Of a stretch of DNA of 64,000 nt, positions 49,910-60,382 are shown in pieces; position 1 is the first letter of the stretch, and each line of letters opens with the position of its first letter. Both the position numbers and the translations under genes were made by a program. The notes beneath the pieces were generated by a model, which had not been told where the DNA came from, searched no databases, and was given only the letters and a program-made list of their open reading frames with translations. This DNA is from Lineus longissimus (lineage: Eukaryota > Nemertea > Pilidiophora > Heteronemertea > Lineidae), in contig NC_088313.1 in the NCBI RefSeq assembly GCF_910592395.1, forward strand, positions 2,298,501 through 2,362,500, in the 5' to 3' direction.

Positions 49910-50080
49910 AGTATTTGCCCAAGCTGATAAAATATTTCATTATTTCCGATTTCTGGCAAAAAGTATCTAAGTATCTCTGTGTCAATACACAGTTCATTCG
50001 CTGAGAATGAAACAGTCGATGTTATTAATCCATTCGTCTAACTTGCCCAAGCCGACAAAGAAGTTCATTATCTGAAGACT
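49910..50080. repeat. Two-unit diverged duplication
   Basis: 'ttgcccaagctgataaaata' near 49916 and 'ttgcccaagccgacaaagaa' near 50042, each followed by 'ttcattat'. Period about 126 bp. Confidence 0.6.
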
Positions 50081-50334
50081 CGTAACTGTCCGTTGAGACT
50101 CATAAACCCATCCCTTGCAATTTTTGAAATCTCCATCAATTATTTACAAGGAAACCCGTCCAAGAACATGTTTTGTTTCGGGAATATGATGAGATGGTAA
50201 ATGTTGAGATAACATTTTTTTGGATATCTAGACCTACTTTATCTTGTTAGTTTAAGCCATGACCGGGGTGAACTCTATTTGGCTATGGGTACAAAATTGG
50301 TACTTTGGGATTGGGAGTATCATTAACTGTCCCC

Positions 50335-50960
50335 GTTTAATTTTTCACCTAGAGTGACCACTGCTATTCATTTTGCTTCATATTTCTGAGCTGTGCCTCG
50401 GGAAACATAAAATTCTGGACGGCTATGTGTGGTTGGATTCCTTGTTTGAACAAGTTGAGTTCCTTACGCCTATCAAATCAATTCAATTATCAAAACCGTC
50501 CCCAATGCAGTTTTTCATGTCAAGTTTATCATCGAGAGTGACCATCATCACTACGTCATTTTTTTCTTCATAATTTTGAGTTGTGCTTTGGGAGACCTGA
50601 CATTCTGGACAGCGATGTGGGGTCAGATTTTTTGTTTTAGTGAGTAAGCTTACTTCCTTTGAGGATTCTGCTTGAGCTATTTTTTTATAAGATCTGCTCT
50701 GGTTTGCTTTTTTTTCAACCATATTGGACACAACTGTTAGGTATTTTCTACCGATTTGGTTAAATCATCAGAGTCCCGTATTGTCATTTTTTATAAGTCT
50801 AAGTTTATTAGCTAGAGTGACTACTAGAACCTTGTTTTGTGTTTTGAGTTACACTCTGGGAGACAACTAGTTAACCCTGAGCTGACGATATAACTCTAAA
50901 ACAGCTATGAGGATGGTGAGATTCTCTGTTTGAATGAGCATTGTGTCACCACTTCCATCA
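50335..50960. repeat. Three-unit diverged tandem repeat
   Basis: Anchors recur in order. 'agagtgac(c/t)a' lies at about 50351, 50534 and 50815. Next come 'gagctgtgcctcgggaaac', 'gagttgtgctttgggagac' and 'gagttacactctgggagac'. Then 'ggctatgtgtggttggattc', 'agcgatgtggggtcagattt' and 'agctatgaggatggtgagat', and finally 'tgtttgaa(c/t)(a)'-type ends. Units are about 180-280 bp and strongly diverged. Confidence 0.8.
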
Positions 50961-51116
50961 ATGCACCTGCAGTGAAAATACCCTTCGGCAGTAGTGCATG
51001 GAGAGAGAGCCAGTAGGCCAGAAACTGGACCAGACCAGTGGATGCAAAGAAATACATCAGCCTGTTGATGTTAGCTGGCTAGTTAGCTGCAGCCCTTGGC
51101 ACTTACAGCTAAGGAA

Positions 51117-51136
51117 CACAAACAAACAAACAAACC
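51117..51136. repeat. CAAA microsatellite
   Basis: About five CAAA/ACAA repeats. Confidence 0.9.
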
Positions 51137-52294
51137 TCACTCTTTATCATGTTTATTAGATAACAAAATAGATTGCCACTGCGGCTAACAAGTCAATCCT
51201 TCGGCGAAAATAATCTGAAAGAAACTCATAACTTCGTGATTAGTCAACGCTGTAATGAAAGTTAAGATATGCAAATTCACTCGAGCAAACAGCGATTATC
51301 ATTTTTTGTCAACCACTTTCCTCATTATTAGACACGATACTCAAAACAAGCCTTATCAAGCAATAATCCTGTTTAATATTTAACTTATTTCGTCTTAACT
51401 AGACCTAAGGGAACTAATGCAACTGGAGAAGAAAATGCTCTACAAAGTCCCTCACTCAAATGTGTGGATACAATATTCAAAACTTCAAGCTGTCTAGCAC
51501 CAATTACACTGTGTGCTTCTCAAGACAATGTACATTAGCTTTGAATCAAGTTGAATTGATGCTTTCTTCAAGTTTATAACAGACACAATCAGTTGTGTCA
51601 TGCAGCTGGCTCCACACTGGCGATCAACTCAAATTTTAAACGCCAAATAAAACAAGCGCAATAGAAAACTTCGCAAATGTTGAAATTATTCCAACCAGAT
51701 TGCATCAACATGATCAACTGGCATCATAAATTAATATGGTGTGGTAATTAAATTTGTTAAGATAGCACAGATAACAAGGATAATGACATTATCATTCTAT
51801 AAACAACTTTAAATTTGTCACTGCTCTGATGATCGCCATTAATTGATAATTAGATTAAAATCAGCACATATGCCTGAGTTTTATCCACAGTGACTTGGAT
51901 AACTTCATGGTCCATTCAATTTGATAGACCTCTCAATGTGTGTACAATATTTTTATTGTATACAGGGTATCCCAGATGAACTGCATTCTAAAGACCCAAG
52001 TTCCATTGTGTGTGTAGGTACTTCTTTTGGCCTGGGTTGTTGAAATTGACAATAACATGTTCTGCCAAGAAGAGGTTGAGAACTTTGGTTGCAATCTATC
52101 TCAGACACCCTGTAAGTTAGAAAGTACTTCTGATTACAGCGATACAACACTCAGATAACAGCATGAAGCATGTTGGGATAATGCACTATATATCATATCA
52201 GACTTTTTGACAAGTTTGGGGAAGCAACGAGTCAATAGTTCTGAGAGAGGGTGGGGTTCAGGCACACAGATGATGTCAGCACACTGATAAAACC

Positions 52295-52615
52295 AAAAGT
52301 GCAAACCTTTCCTTGTTAGACAACTATTGCAGGCAATCAACCACCGCCAAAGTCAACACAAAAATCAAACCTTTCTTGATGCTCTGGTTCTAATAAGATA
52401 TACGCTAATCTTGGTCAATGATCCGAAGGAAAATTTCAAACCTTTAACAGCATCGAGTTTTACTTCTTCACGTATGATGAGACAAAATCCAAACCTTTCT
52501 CATTGTTTTCAAACATGGAAACAGTAACAAAATTAGAAAATTACTACCTTTTCCATTGAAGAGAACCTCACAGAAACCAAACAACAGATTTGAAGACAAA
52601 ATCCAACAGCTCTGC
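52295..52615. repeat. Degenerate repeat with conserved ACCTTT core
   Basis: The core 'aaaat(n)caaACCTTT' or a variant occurs at 52305, 52369, 52440, 52493 and 52546 (spacing 64, 71, 53, 53 bp). Sequence between cores is hardly alignable. The same core recurs at 55040-56000. On the minus strand it reads AAAGGT...ATTTT. Confidence 0.65.
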
Positions 52616-52870
52616 AGAGAGAAGCTGAAGGACATTTTGGCATGACAAGAATCTTCAAGATATTTAGTCTAAATAACATTTGGTGATTTCGAGATGACAT
52701 TTTCAATGGGAATCTTTTTCTACACTGATGGGAAAGACTGTGTAACAGATGGAACCAAAGTATATTCAAGTGAAGAAATGTTAGACACAGGAGTGTGATT
52801 GAGAGAGTTAACAATGTTTGATATTTGATGGGAGAGTATACTTCATGCACTTACAGCAACAGAAATTGTT

Positions 52871-53191
52871 ATGTTTACAAGCAACAGGCATTCTTTCAGC
52901 CATGACCTAGCTGAAGAAGTGTCTGATGAGCAGCATACATCCAGCCATGACCCAGCTGCAAAAGCTTCTGATGATCGAGCAGAATCCAGCCATGACCCAG
53001 CTGCAAAAGCTTCTGATGATCGGGCAGTATCCAGTCATGACCCAGCTGCAAAAGCTTCTGATGATCGAGCAGTACCCAGCCATGACCCAGCTGCAAAAGC
53101 TTCTGATGATCGGGCAGTATCCAGTCATGACCCAGCTGAAGACGTTTCTGATAAACAGCTGATGAGCAGTTCATACCCTACACTGGACTAG
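52871..53191 (+). CDS. Hypothetical 106-residue 15-aa-repeat ORF
   Basis: ATG to TAG, 106 residues. The body is a 15-residue repeat, consensus SSHDPAAKASDDRAV, acidic and predicted disordered, with no signal peptide or membrane segment. Four regular units are flanked by diverged edge units (SHDLAEEVSDEQHTS and SHDPAEDVSDKQLMS) that keep the frame and the S-H-D / S-D-[DEK] pattern. That pattern suggests past selection on the protein. A candidate splice acceptor 'cattctttcag' ends at 52900. Against this: the minus strand is also open, no domain is present, and the next degenerate unit is frameshifted. A translated minisatellite, a decayed repeat exon, or chance are all possible. Confidence 0.3.
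   Translation: MFTSNRHSFSHDLAEEVSDEQHTSSHDPAAKASDDRAESSHDPAAKASDDRAVSSHDPAAKASDDRAVPSHDPAAKASDDRAVSSHDPAEDVSDKQLMSSSYPTLD
52895..53164. repeat. 45-bp tandem repeat (six units)
   Basis: Units start at 52895 (diverged), 52940, 52985, 53030, 53075 and 53120 (diverged at its end). Units 52985 and 53075 are almost identical to each other, as are 52940 and 53030, giving a 90-bp dimeric period. A further degenerate copy begins near 53177. Confidence 0.95.
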
Positions 53192-53239
53192 CGGCAGAAA
53201 TTCCTGATGAGCAGTTTACTGGTAACATACAACAAACAA

Positions 53240-53357
53240 GCTTCAAAAAGGAGGAAGGCATCCCTGCTAATAGATGGTGGCCTACAGCAATAGAAAAGCA
53301 TCCCTGTTGGGAATTCGATAGTTGGGCAACCTACACCAAGGGAAAATTTGATTGATA
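53240..53357. repeat. Diverged leading units of the 64-bp array
   Basis: Contains 'gaggaaggcatccctgct', 'ggtggcctacagcaat', 'gcatccctg' and 'gggcaacctacacc', recognisable but eroded copies of the 64-bp unit that follows. Confidence 0.75.
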
Positions 53358-54717
53358 AGTGACCTACAGCTTTAGAAAAGAGGAAGGCATCCCTGCTTCA
53401 AAGCTGGGCATCTGATAGATGGGTGGCCTACAGCTATGGAAAAGAGGAAGGCACCCCTGCTTCAAAGCTGGGCATCTGATAGATAGGTGACCTACAGCTA
53501 TGGAAAAGAGGAAGGCATCCCTGCTTCATAGCCGGGCATCTGATAGATAGGTGACCTACAGCTATGGAAAAGAGGAAGGCACCCCTGCTTCATAGCCAGG
53601 CATCTGATAGATGGGTGACCTACAGCTATGGAAAAGAGGAAGGCATCCCTGCTTCAAAGCTTGGCATCTGATAGATAGATGACCTACAGCTATGGAAAAG
53701 AGGAAGGCACCCCTGCTTCATAGCAAGGCATCTGATAGATGGGTGACCTACAGCTATGGAAAAGAGGAAGGCATCCCTGCTTCATAGCCGGGCATCTGAT
53801 AGATGGGTGACCTACAGCTATGGAAAAGAGGAAGGCATCCCTGCTTCATAGCTGGGCATTCGATAGATAGGTGACCTACAGCTATGGAAAAGAGGAAGGC
53901 AACCCGGCTTCATAGCCAGGCATCTGATAGATAGGTGGCCTTCAGCTCTGGAAAAGAGGAAGGCATCCCTGCTTCATAGCTGGGCATTCGATAGATAGGT
54001 GACCTACAGCTATTTAAAAGAGGAAGGCATCCCTGCTTCAAAGCTGGGCATCTGATAGATGGGTGACCTACAGCTATGGAAAAGAGGAAGGCATCCCTGC
54101 TTCAAAGCTTGCCATCTGATAGATGGGTGACCTACAGCTATGGAAAAGAGGAAGGCATCCCTGCTTCAAAGCTGGGCATTCGATAGATAGGTGACCTACA
54201 GCATTGGAAAAGAGGAAGGCATCCCTGCTTCAAAGCTTGGCATCTGATAGATGGGTGACCTACAGCTTTGGAAAAGAGGAAGGCATCCCTGCTTCAAAGC
54301 TGGGCATCTGATAGATGGGTGACCTACAGCTATGGAAAAGAGGAAGGCATCCCTGCTTCAAAGCTTGGCATCTGATAGATGGGTGACCTACAGCTATGGA
54401 AAAGAGGAAGGCATCCCTGCTTCAAAGCTGGGCATTCGATAGATAGGTGACCTACAGCATTTGAAAAGAGGAAGGCATCCCTGCTTCAAAGTTGGGCATC
54501 TGATAGATGGGTGACCTACAGCTATGGAAAAGAGGAAGGCATCCCTGCTTCAAAGCTGGGCATCTGATAGATAGATGACCTACAACTTTGGAAAAGAGGA
54601 AGGCACCCCTGCTTCATAGCTGGGCATCTGATAGATAGGTGACCTACAGCTATGGAAAAGAGGAAGGCACCCCTGCTTCATAGCTGGGCATTCAACAGAT
54701 GGGTGACCTACAAAGTG
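53358..54717. repeat. 64-bp tandem repeat, 21 copies
   Basis: Units begin every 64 bp from 53358 to 54638, with a partial one at 54702; the distance is exactly 21 x 64. The consensus includes 'ggtgacctacagctatggaa', 'gaggaaggcatccctgcttc' and 'gggcatctgatagat'. Variants 'aaagctggg', 'atagccggg' and 'gcattcgatag' are mixed. Units 12-15 and 16-19 carry the same order of variants, implying a 256-bp four-unit duplication. Every unit carries TGATAG, so one frame stops in each copy and the array is non-coding. Confidence 0.97.
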
Positions 54718-55039
54718 AACAAATGGATGGAACTGGAAAATTGCAGCCTGTCAATATTTTTCTTCAGATTTGAAGTGATGATGATTGATGCAATGGAAAA
54801 GTCTGATGAATGGTGAAGTGCAAGGAAAGAAATAAACATACAGACCTCCATCCCTCAAGTCGAAACAGCTCATTGACAACCAACAATTTGCTAAGGACAC
54901 GTGATAATATACACCAAGCTTTCACACCAACTGAAAAGTTGACTGAAAATTTACATGTATGTACAAATTCGAACCTGATTATCTCAAACTAATAAGGGTT
55001 TTAAAGCATCGATTACATGGACAATCATTGCATGCCGTA

Positions 55040-56000
55040 GAAAAACAAGAAAATTTCACCTCTCTGAAATATTGGAAACACAGAACTACAGCATGAATGC
55101 AGCGGGTTAAGAATATGGAAAGGTCTACCTAACCTTTTCCAAAAGGTGCAAACAGCAAAAACTACATCAACGATGTTAGAACTTTGAATGAAAACCATAC
55201 TAGCCTTCCGGGAGATGTCCATGATACTGGATATTTGGAATGAAAAAGATACCTTTAGCCTTTGAAGATGTCCAGTTAGTTGTCCGAGACAACATGTTGA
55301 ACACCGTTTACTAAGAAGGAATAAAACTTTACCTAACCTCCTAAACTGTTGCTCAAACTCTTTTTGAAACCGAAGAAAAGTCTTACCAGTTGAAAATACT
55401 GCACTTGCAGCAAAAAAGTTGAATCAACAGATACCTGCAATCCAAACACCTATGGTCATATTGGTTAAGGATAGGAAGGAATTATGCCAAACCGATTTGA
55501 AGACAATATCATCGATAACTGGTTAAGATTTTGAACAAAAATGATATCAAACCTTTTCAGAAATACATCAGTTCCTCTTTAAAAATATATGAAAAATCAT
55601 ACCTAACCTTTCGAAAAGCACCTGACTTTGATGGTCAAAATGACAGAAAATCGTACCTAATTTCACTGACGACGCATGAACACAGAAACAGTGAATATAT
55701 GTCGCTTGTGCAGTGTGTGGCAATCGAGAACAAAAAAGGTACCTTTAAAGCCCAGCCATTGGAGACACGACATTGAAAATGGTAAGAAAATGTTACCTTC
55801 CTTCAGAGGTTTTATTGTTAGACCATGAGAATAATAAAATTACCTGCTTTTATTGCCCCAAACACACTATGCACAGAATATATATAAAAATTTACCTTCC
55901 GTTCTCAAAAAATCACACCCTTCTTATTTATTTGCCAAACATGTACACACCGGAACAGAATGAAAATTTACCTGCTGTTTTTACCAAACGATAAATAAAA
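55040..56000. repeat. Degenerate repeat with conserved GAAAAT..ACCT core
   Basis: Cores like 'gaaaatnttACCT' occur at 55058, 55127, 55251, 55331, 55433, 55551, 55601, 55655, 55741, 55795, 55842, 55894 and 55970, with a variant ACCA at 55385. Common spacings are 47-54 bp. Read on the minus strand each is (A)AGGTA...ATTTTC, close to an animal 5' splice site. The sequence between cores is far more diverged than the cores. Confidence 0.6.
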
Positions 56001-56350
56001 GATACAGACCTTCGCAGAAGAAGCAGAATTCCTCCACAGATTAACAGCACTAAAAATCTATCTTATTCTATTGGACAATGTTGGACGCATCATCACAGAA
56101 CTTTCGACACATGCACATCATTTACAGATAAATTTCTCGAGGTCAGTCTAAAGCTATCAAGCTAGAACGGTTACTACAGTTTTTCTTTCTCAAGCAATTG
56201 GTAGAAAAGCCTTGCAGTCCAAGAACCAATCACATCTCCCCTGTTGACATTCTCAGATCTTAGTGTCAATTCCCCCCTCCATTTGAAGTAAAAGCCATAT
56301 CACGCTACACGTCCACCCACCCCCCAAAACACACGAACAAGAAAGCACTG

Positions 56351-56566
56351 TTATTTCTGCAATCGACAGCAATAAGAAAGGAAAACGCTCACTTTTCTCT
56401 CCTTACTCTCCTCTGATAACTCCTTCCTCCACTTCACAAATCCTTTATATTTACATAAACAGAACATTATCTGCAACAGGCAGGCATAATAAAAGAAAAC
56501 GCTCACCAAACCGCACAGGAAAAATTCTAAGAAACCAATATGACATATTTGATCAACTGTTGTCAA
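56351..56566 (-). CDS. Hypothetical 71-residue ORF with 38-codon repeat
   Basis: ATG to stop on the minus strand, 71 residues. It contains two related 12-residue segments, VSVFFYYACLLQ and VSVFLSYCCRLQ, 114 bp (38 codons) apart. Between them is a basic/acidic stretch including KWRKELSEESKERK. At DNA level each segment starts GTGAGCGTTTTC and ends TTGCAG, so it also looks like a 36-bp intron; real introns are rarely that short. Whether this is coding, an exon array, or a plain duplication cannot be settled here. Confidence 0.25.
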   Translation of the reverse strand: MTTVDQICHIGFLEFFLCGLVSVFFYYACLLQIMFCLCKYKGFVKWRKELSEESKERKVSVFLSYCCRLQK

Positions 56567-56845
56567 TGCTAGTCAAACCGTAAGATCATGTCAACTTGAA
56601 ATCAAACTGACTTCAGATTGATTTCATGCTGCCTTCAAACTGTTATCAACTTTTAATTTGATATCAATATGACGTCAACTTTATTTCTTATTGATATCAA
56701 ACTAACTTTCAATATCAAATTCGCTTAAACTCAAAATGTCTCCAAATTCACTTCTATTTGATATCAAGTCAACATTTTGATACTGAAATAAAGCTGACTT
56801 CAAGGCGTCTTCAATGCAGTTGACAAGAATTAGTCAAAATATCAT
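56545..56845. repeat. TGATATCAA/GACTTCAA-rich degenerate repeat
   Basis: Short words 'tgatatcaa', 'gacttca', 'tcaacttt' and 'gtcaact' recur about every 20-30 bp. TTGATATCAA-type palindromes appear several times. It follows directly on the families described for 52.3-56.5 kb. Confidence 0.6.
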
Positions 56846-58618
56846 CATCGATCCATGAATTTTGCCTATCGTAGATTTTTTACTCGCCTCTCCTGTAAGT
56901 TACGCTGTGGCAAGAAACATACAGATATAAATAGAAAGATCTCACCATGTGACTACTTCGCCGAGGTTAACGCCGGTTTCCATGATTTCTCAAAAATTTT
57001 ACCGTTTATCTACATGTTAATAGTCATGCCACAGCATTGCAGAGAAAACTGCAGACGCAACTTAAAACTGAACTACACAGCAAATAGACCATAATTTGAA
57101 GTTTGTTAAGACATGAACATTGATATTTGTCAAGACATGGACTTGTGAACAGATTTCACAACTGTTTCTGCCGAATTGGAGATTTTTGCTCTTTCCGTGC
57201 AATTCTGATGCGATTCAAAAGATGCCACGACCTCACTTCACCACTTCCAATTGAAGCGAAACAAATGACAACTTTCAATTCAGCAGGAACAGCAGCAAAA
57301 ACTAGTTTGAAACATGTTTTGTCCAAAGTCTTTTGTGGTCAAATGCCGCACAGTTCAGCTTTAAATTACTGAGGATGCTGTGGTACTATCTACAAGAGCA
57401 AATGGAAACATAAAGGATGGAAAGCCGAAAAATTTTACTTAAACTGACCATGGCGTTGTGTTGGCTTAGAGGCCCAAGGTCTCCGGCTCAGAGTAGCACA
57501 CTACAGTCTGAAAAACAGAAAGTGGAGCTTAAATGGTGATGAAAATTGTCACAAGCCGAAAATGAATAAAAAATAGTTTTCGTTTTTAAATTCTGTCTAA
57601 GATTTTTCTGAGAAACGCCATGTTTATTTGTTTTTGGCAGGTTGCAAAAATGATGCTTCGATCGTGATAACAATGGAAAATGAAAAAATTAAAGTTCTAA
57701 GAGATTCATTTAGACATGTTACAGAGAAGTATTCACAGCATTTATTCTGTTCTAAACAAGTGTAATTACCATTCTTAAACGTTTTTATCCTTTTCGAAGA
57801 TGTCCCCACATAAAAATATCCCTCTCAAACCAATAATTGGTTGTTGCTTTCCAAAACAAATGGTCGAACGAAGCAATTTTCTATCAATTTGTAACTTTGT
57901 TCTTTCAATTTAATCCCTGTCAGGTCCAATTCAAACATTTACCATTTTTGACTCTACTGAATTGTGAACAGGAACAGGAAAATCAAAAGATGGTCAGTCT
58001 GTGCATATTGGTTGCCACTAAAAATCTGAAGGTGATTGGTGCACAGATTTGCATTAACACAACATATCTTAGAGAAAACATGCTAAGCAAACTGCATAAG
58101 TTTCTTTTAAACACTGGTTGGTAAAACGGATCAACAACTCTTAACTCTTTCTTCAGGCTGCCCCAGGGGCCGACAGGGTCAGCATCCTGTTGCAAAAAAA
58201 ATTTTTTCTTCTAAATTCTTTTGGGGTTTTTGACTCCCCAATCATCACATGGTAAATGAGTATATTTCAGCCTCAATTTCTTCCTTATTAGGGCTAAATA
58301 TTGCACACAATCAATGCCAAAAAGTGAGTTCAGGGTCATCGCCTATTTTCCACGGCATTATCTCTTTACCAGAAACCATCAACAACGACCCATTCTGAGG
58401 AAAAGTTGGAAAGCCTGCAAGCGGAGAACGCACAAGGCTAACCAGGGCCACTGGGGACCCATATCCCTACCCACTGTCCTAACATAATAAGCTAATTAAG
58501 TTACTGTGCTTTCTATTATTCATGGTCACATGATTGATTTCTCACTGTTTTCGCGTGGTGGCTCTGTGACCTCTGTATTGAGTGGCTATAGCATGGGAAT
58601 GGTCTGTAACACCTGAGC
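56846..58618. other. Non-coding stretch, nothing definite
   Basis: Several 60-95 codon frames occur (for example 57837-58124 +) without recognisable motifs. No repeat of note. Confidence 0.35.
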
Positions 58619-58650
58619 AATTAATCAAATACGTTTTTCGTTGATTAATT
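58619..58650. promoter_or_regulatory. Perfect 10-bp inverted repeat with homeodomain cores
   Basis: AATTAATCAA and TTGATTAATT flank a 12-base loop. ATTAATCA and TGATTAAT are typical homeodomain/PBX-type binding words. The preceding 150 bp is GC-richer, single-copy sequence. A regulatory role is inference only. Confidence 0.35.
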
Positions 58651-58884
58651 TTTCAAGAACACGACACCTCGTTTTCTGAGAATATCTTCTTTCTCCCACT
58701 ACTATATACCGTAACAGAAGCAGTGTCACCCTTTATCATATCACTAGTGTTATACTAGTAAATATCTTTAAAGTTTTCATTTGCTATCCTTCTTTTGGAG
58801 GGTTCCAAACTAGGGGGAGCAACTTGATTACAGCAGAGCAGGAGAGGCAAATACAGCTGCCCATATGTATCAGCTCTTACATCC

Positions 58885-59045
58885 TGCTGTCAGTCGTGCA
58901 GTGGAAACATTTGGCCAGTCACCACTGATGCCCTGGGTTCAATTCCCAGCGGATCCCGGTATACTCATGTGAAAGAGTATACATCTCTTTGACAGCGTAG
59001 GTTATCTCTGGGGTATTGGAATTCCTTCTACTTGCACATTGTAAC
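58885..59045 (+). mobile_element. tRNA-derived SINE-like element
   Basis: A-box-like GTCGTGCAGTGG at 58892-58903 and a strong B box GGGTTCAATTCCC at 58935-58947. The body 'ggtatactcatgtgaaagag' resembles that at 21435. No acceptor stem. Confidence 0.6.
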
Positions 59046-59854
59046 ATTACCAAATGTCCAATATTGTTGATAGAGCTCATTATGACCTAGTTGATACTCA
59101 GTTAAATACTTTTTTTAATCACCTGGCTTATCAAGGATGTCTTTGAGGTATAGATGCTCCAACAGTCACCCTATAGAGTTATCCCAATGAATTTCTTATA
59201 CCAAAACTTTTCCTGCGTACATCAAACATTTGCATGATATTTGTGCACCATAACAATACCAATGCCGCCTTCTCTTACATCAAAGGTCTCTATTCTTAGA
59301 TATATCACTAGCAAGCACGGACCAAAGGAACTAACCAATGATCCCTAAATGACGCAACAACCTTAAACGCCCCATCTTCCTTCTTTAACTTCACAATTAA
59401 ACAAAGTAATGTTGACAGTGTTCGCATGTTGAAAGCAATTCAGATCCTTAGACAAGAAGAGTTCTTACTCAACTCGCCCTCGAATATTCCCACCATGCAA
59501 TTTAGAGAAAAATTACACAACAGAGAAAGTGTTTTTTAATGGCATGTTCTTAACGTTAATTGCAGAGATGCATGCTATTGGAGATTGTATGCTGTTGAAG
59601 GAACAATGGAGGAGAACCCCTAGCCATCTCAAATGATATGCACCAAATGCCGGACACTACAACCTACTAGTATGCACACCCTTAGCTAAACATCAAGGAC
59701 TTCAAGTATTGTTGGGGCAATTTTGGCAACCACCTTGAACTATCCAGGAAGTGAGTGCAGAAGAGGTTGTTTTCTTCAAAGCCAACAATCTCACCTTACA
59801 TCGCCTCTCTCCAACTGAAGGTATAAACGAGAACTTGTCTTTTGCCTTGGAAGT

Positions 59855-59985
59855 TGTATTGACCTGTGAGTGATGGACTCGTGGACTAGCGTCCTGCACA
59901 GGGGGAGTGATACTCCTGGTGGCTAACTCGTAACACTACAGAAACCCCAAAGGTTCTGGCCTGATAAGCAATTTGACAGCTCAGA
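59855..59985 (+). mobile_element. SINE body (conserved-core type)
   Basis: Contains 'gtgatggactcg', 'tggactagcgtcctgcacag', 'gggggagtgatactcct', 'ctacagaaacccc' and 'ggttctggcctgat' in order. From memory this matches the central and tail part of a SINE family widespread in bivalves and other marine invertebrates. No clear tRNA head remains upstream. Confidence 0.6.
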
Positions 59986-60016
59986 CAATTGCCCAGCTAG
60001 ATTAACTTAAATTCTG

Positions 60017-60382
60017 CTAGAAACTCTTCTCCTGCCTTGTGTCGTCATTTGCAAAAACAATAGCACTTCTATCATCCAACATTACGGGATCAAGGCTTAT
60101 GACACTGGGGCACAGAAGCACTCTATGCCGTCGTATCATGATCCACATCCCGTCCAAACACGTTTTTTCTTCCTCTGCATTTAATAAACTGCTCACCAGG
60201 GGGATATTATAAGGGTAGGAGCAGCGAAATTGCATGCGTTGATTGTAATATTTCTTAATTAATGCTACAATTGGCTCTACTCCGTCAATGTCATGAGTCA
60301 GGAAAAAATAACTTGATGTGAAAATAATGTTAATTGGACCAGTGAGAATCAAAGCCATTGTGCTGTCGTGTGTATTGTGCAT
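60017..60382 (-). CDS. Hypothetical 121-residue ORF
   Basis: ATG to TAG on the minus strand, 121 residues. It has a mildly hydrophobic N-terminal third (MALILTGPINIIFTSSYFFL, perhaps one membrane segment) and a charged C-terminus including DDRSAIVFANDDTRQEKSF. Codons often begin with a purine. No family recognised and no splice or poly(A) context. It may be chance. Confidence 0.22.
   Translation of the reverse strand: MHNTHDSTMALILTGPINIIFTSSYFFLTHDIDGVEPIVALIKKYYNQRMQFRCSYPYNIPLVSSLLNAEEEKTCLDGMWIMIRRHRVLLCPSVISLDPVMLDDRSAIVFANDDTRQEKSF

Noticed and set aside
52533-52850. 105-codon minus-strand ORF next to the repeat field
   Set aside because: Leu/Ser/Cys-rich and overlaps the degenerate repeat cores; no domain recognised.
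52896-53174. Minus-strand 92-codon ORF through the 45-bp array
   Set aside because: The opposite strand of the same repeat; Trp/Cys/His-rich composition and no frame-preserving pattern at edge units.
53358-54717. CRISPR-like array
   Set aside because: Units are contiguous with no unique spacers, and the DNA is clearly animal-type.
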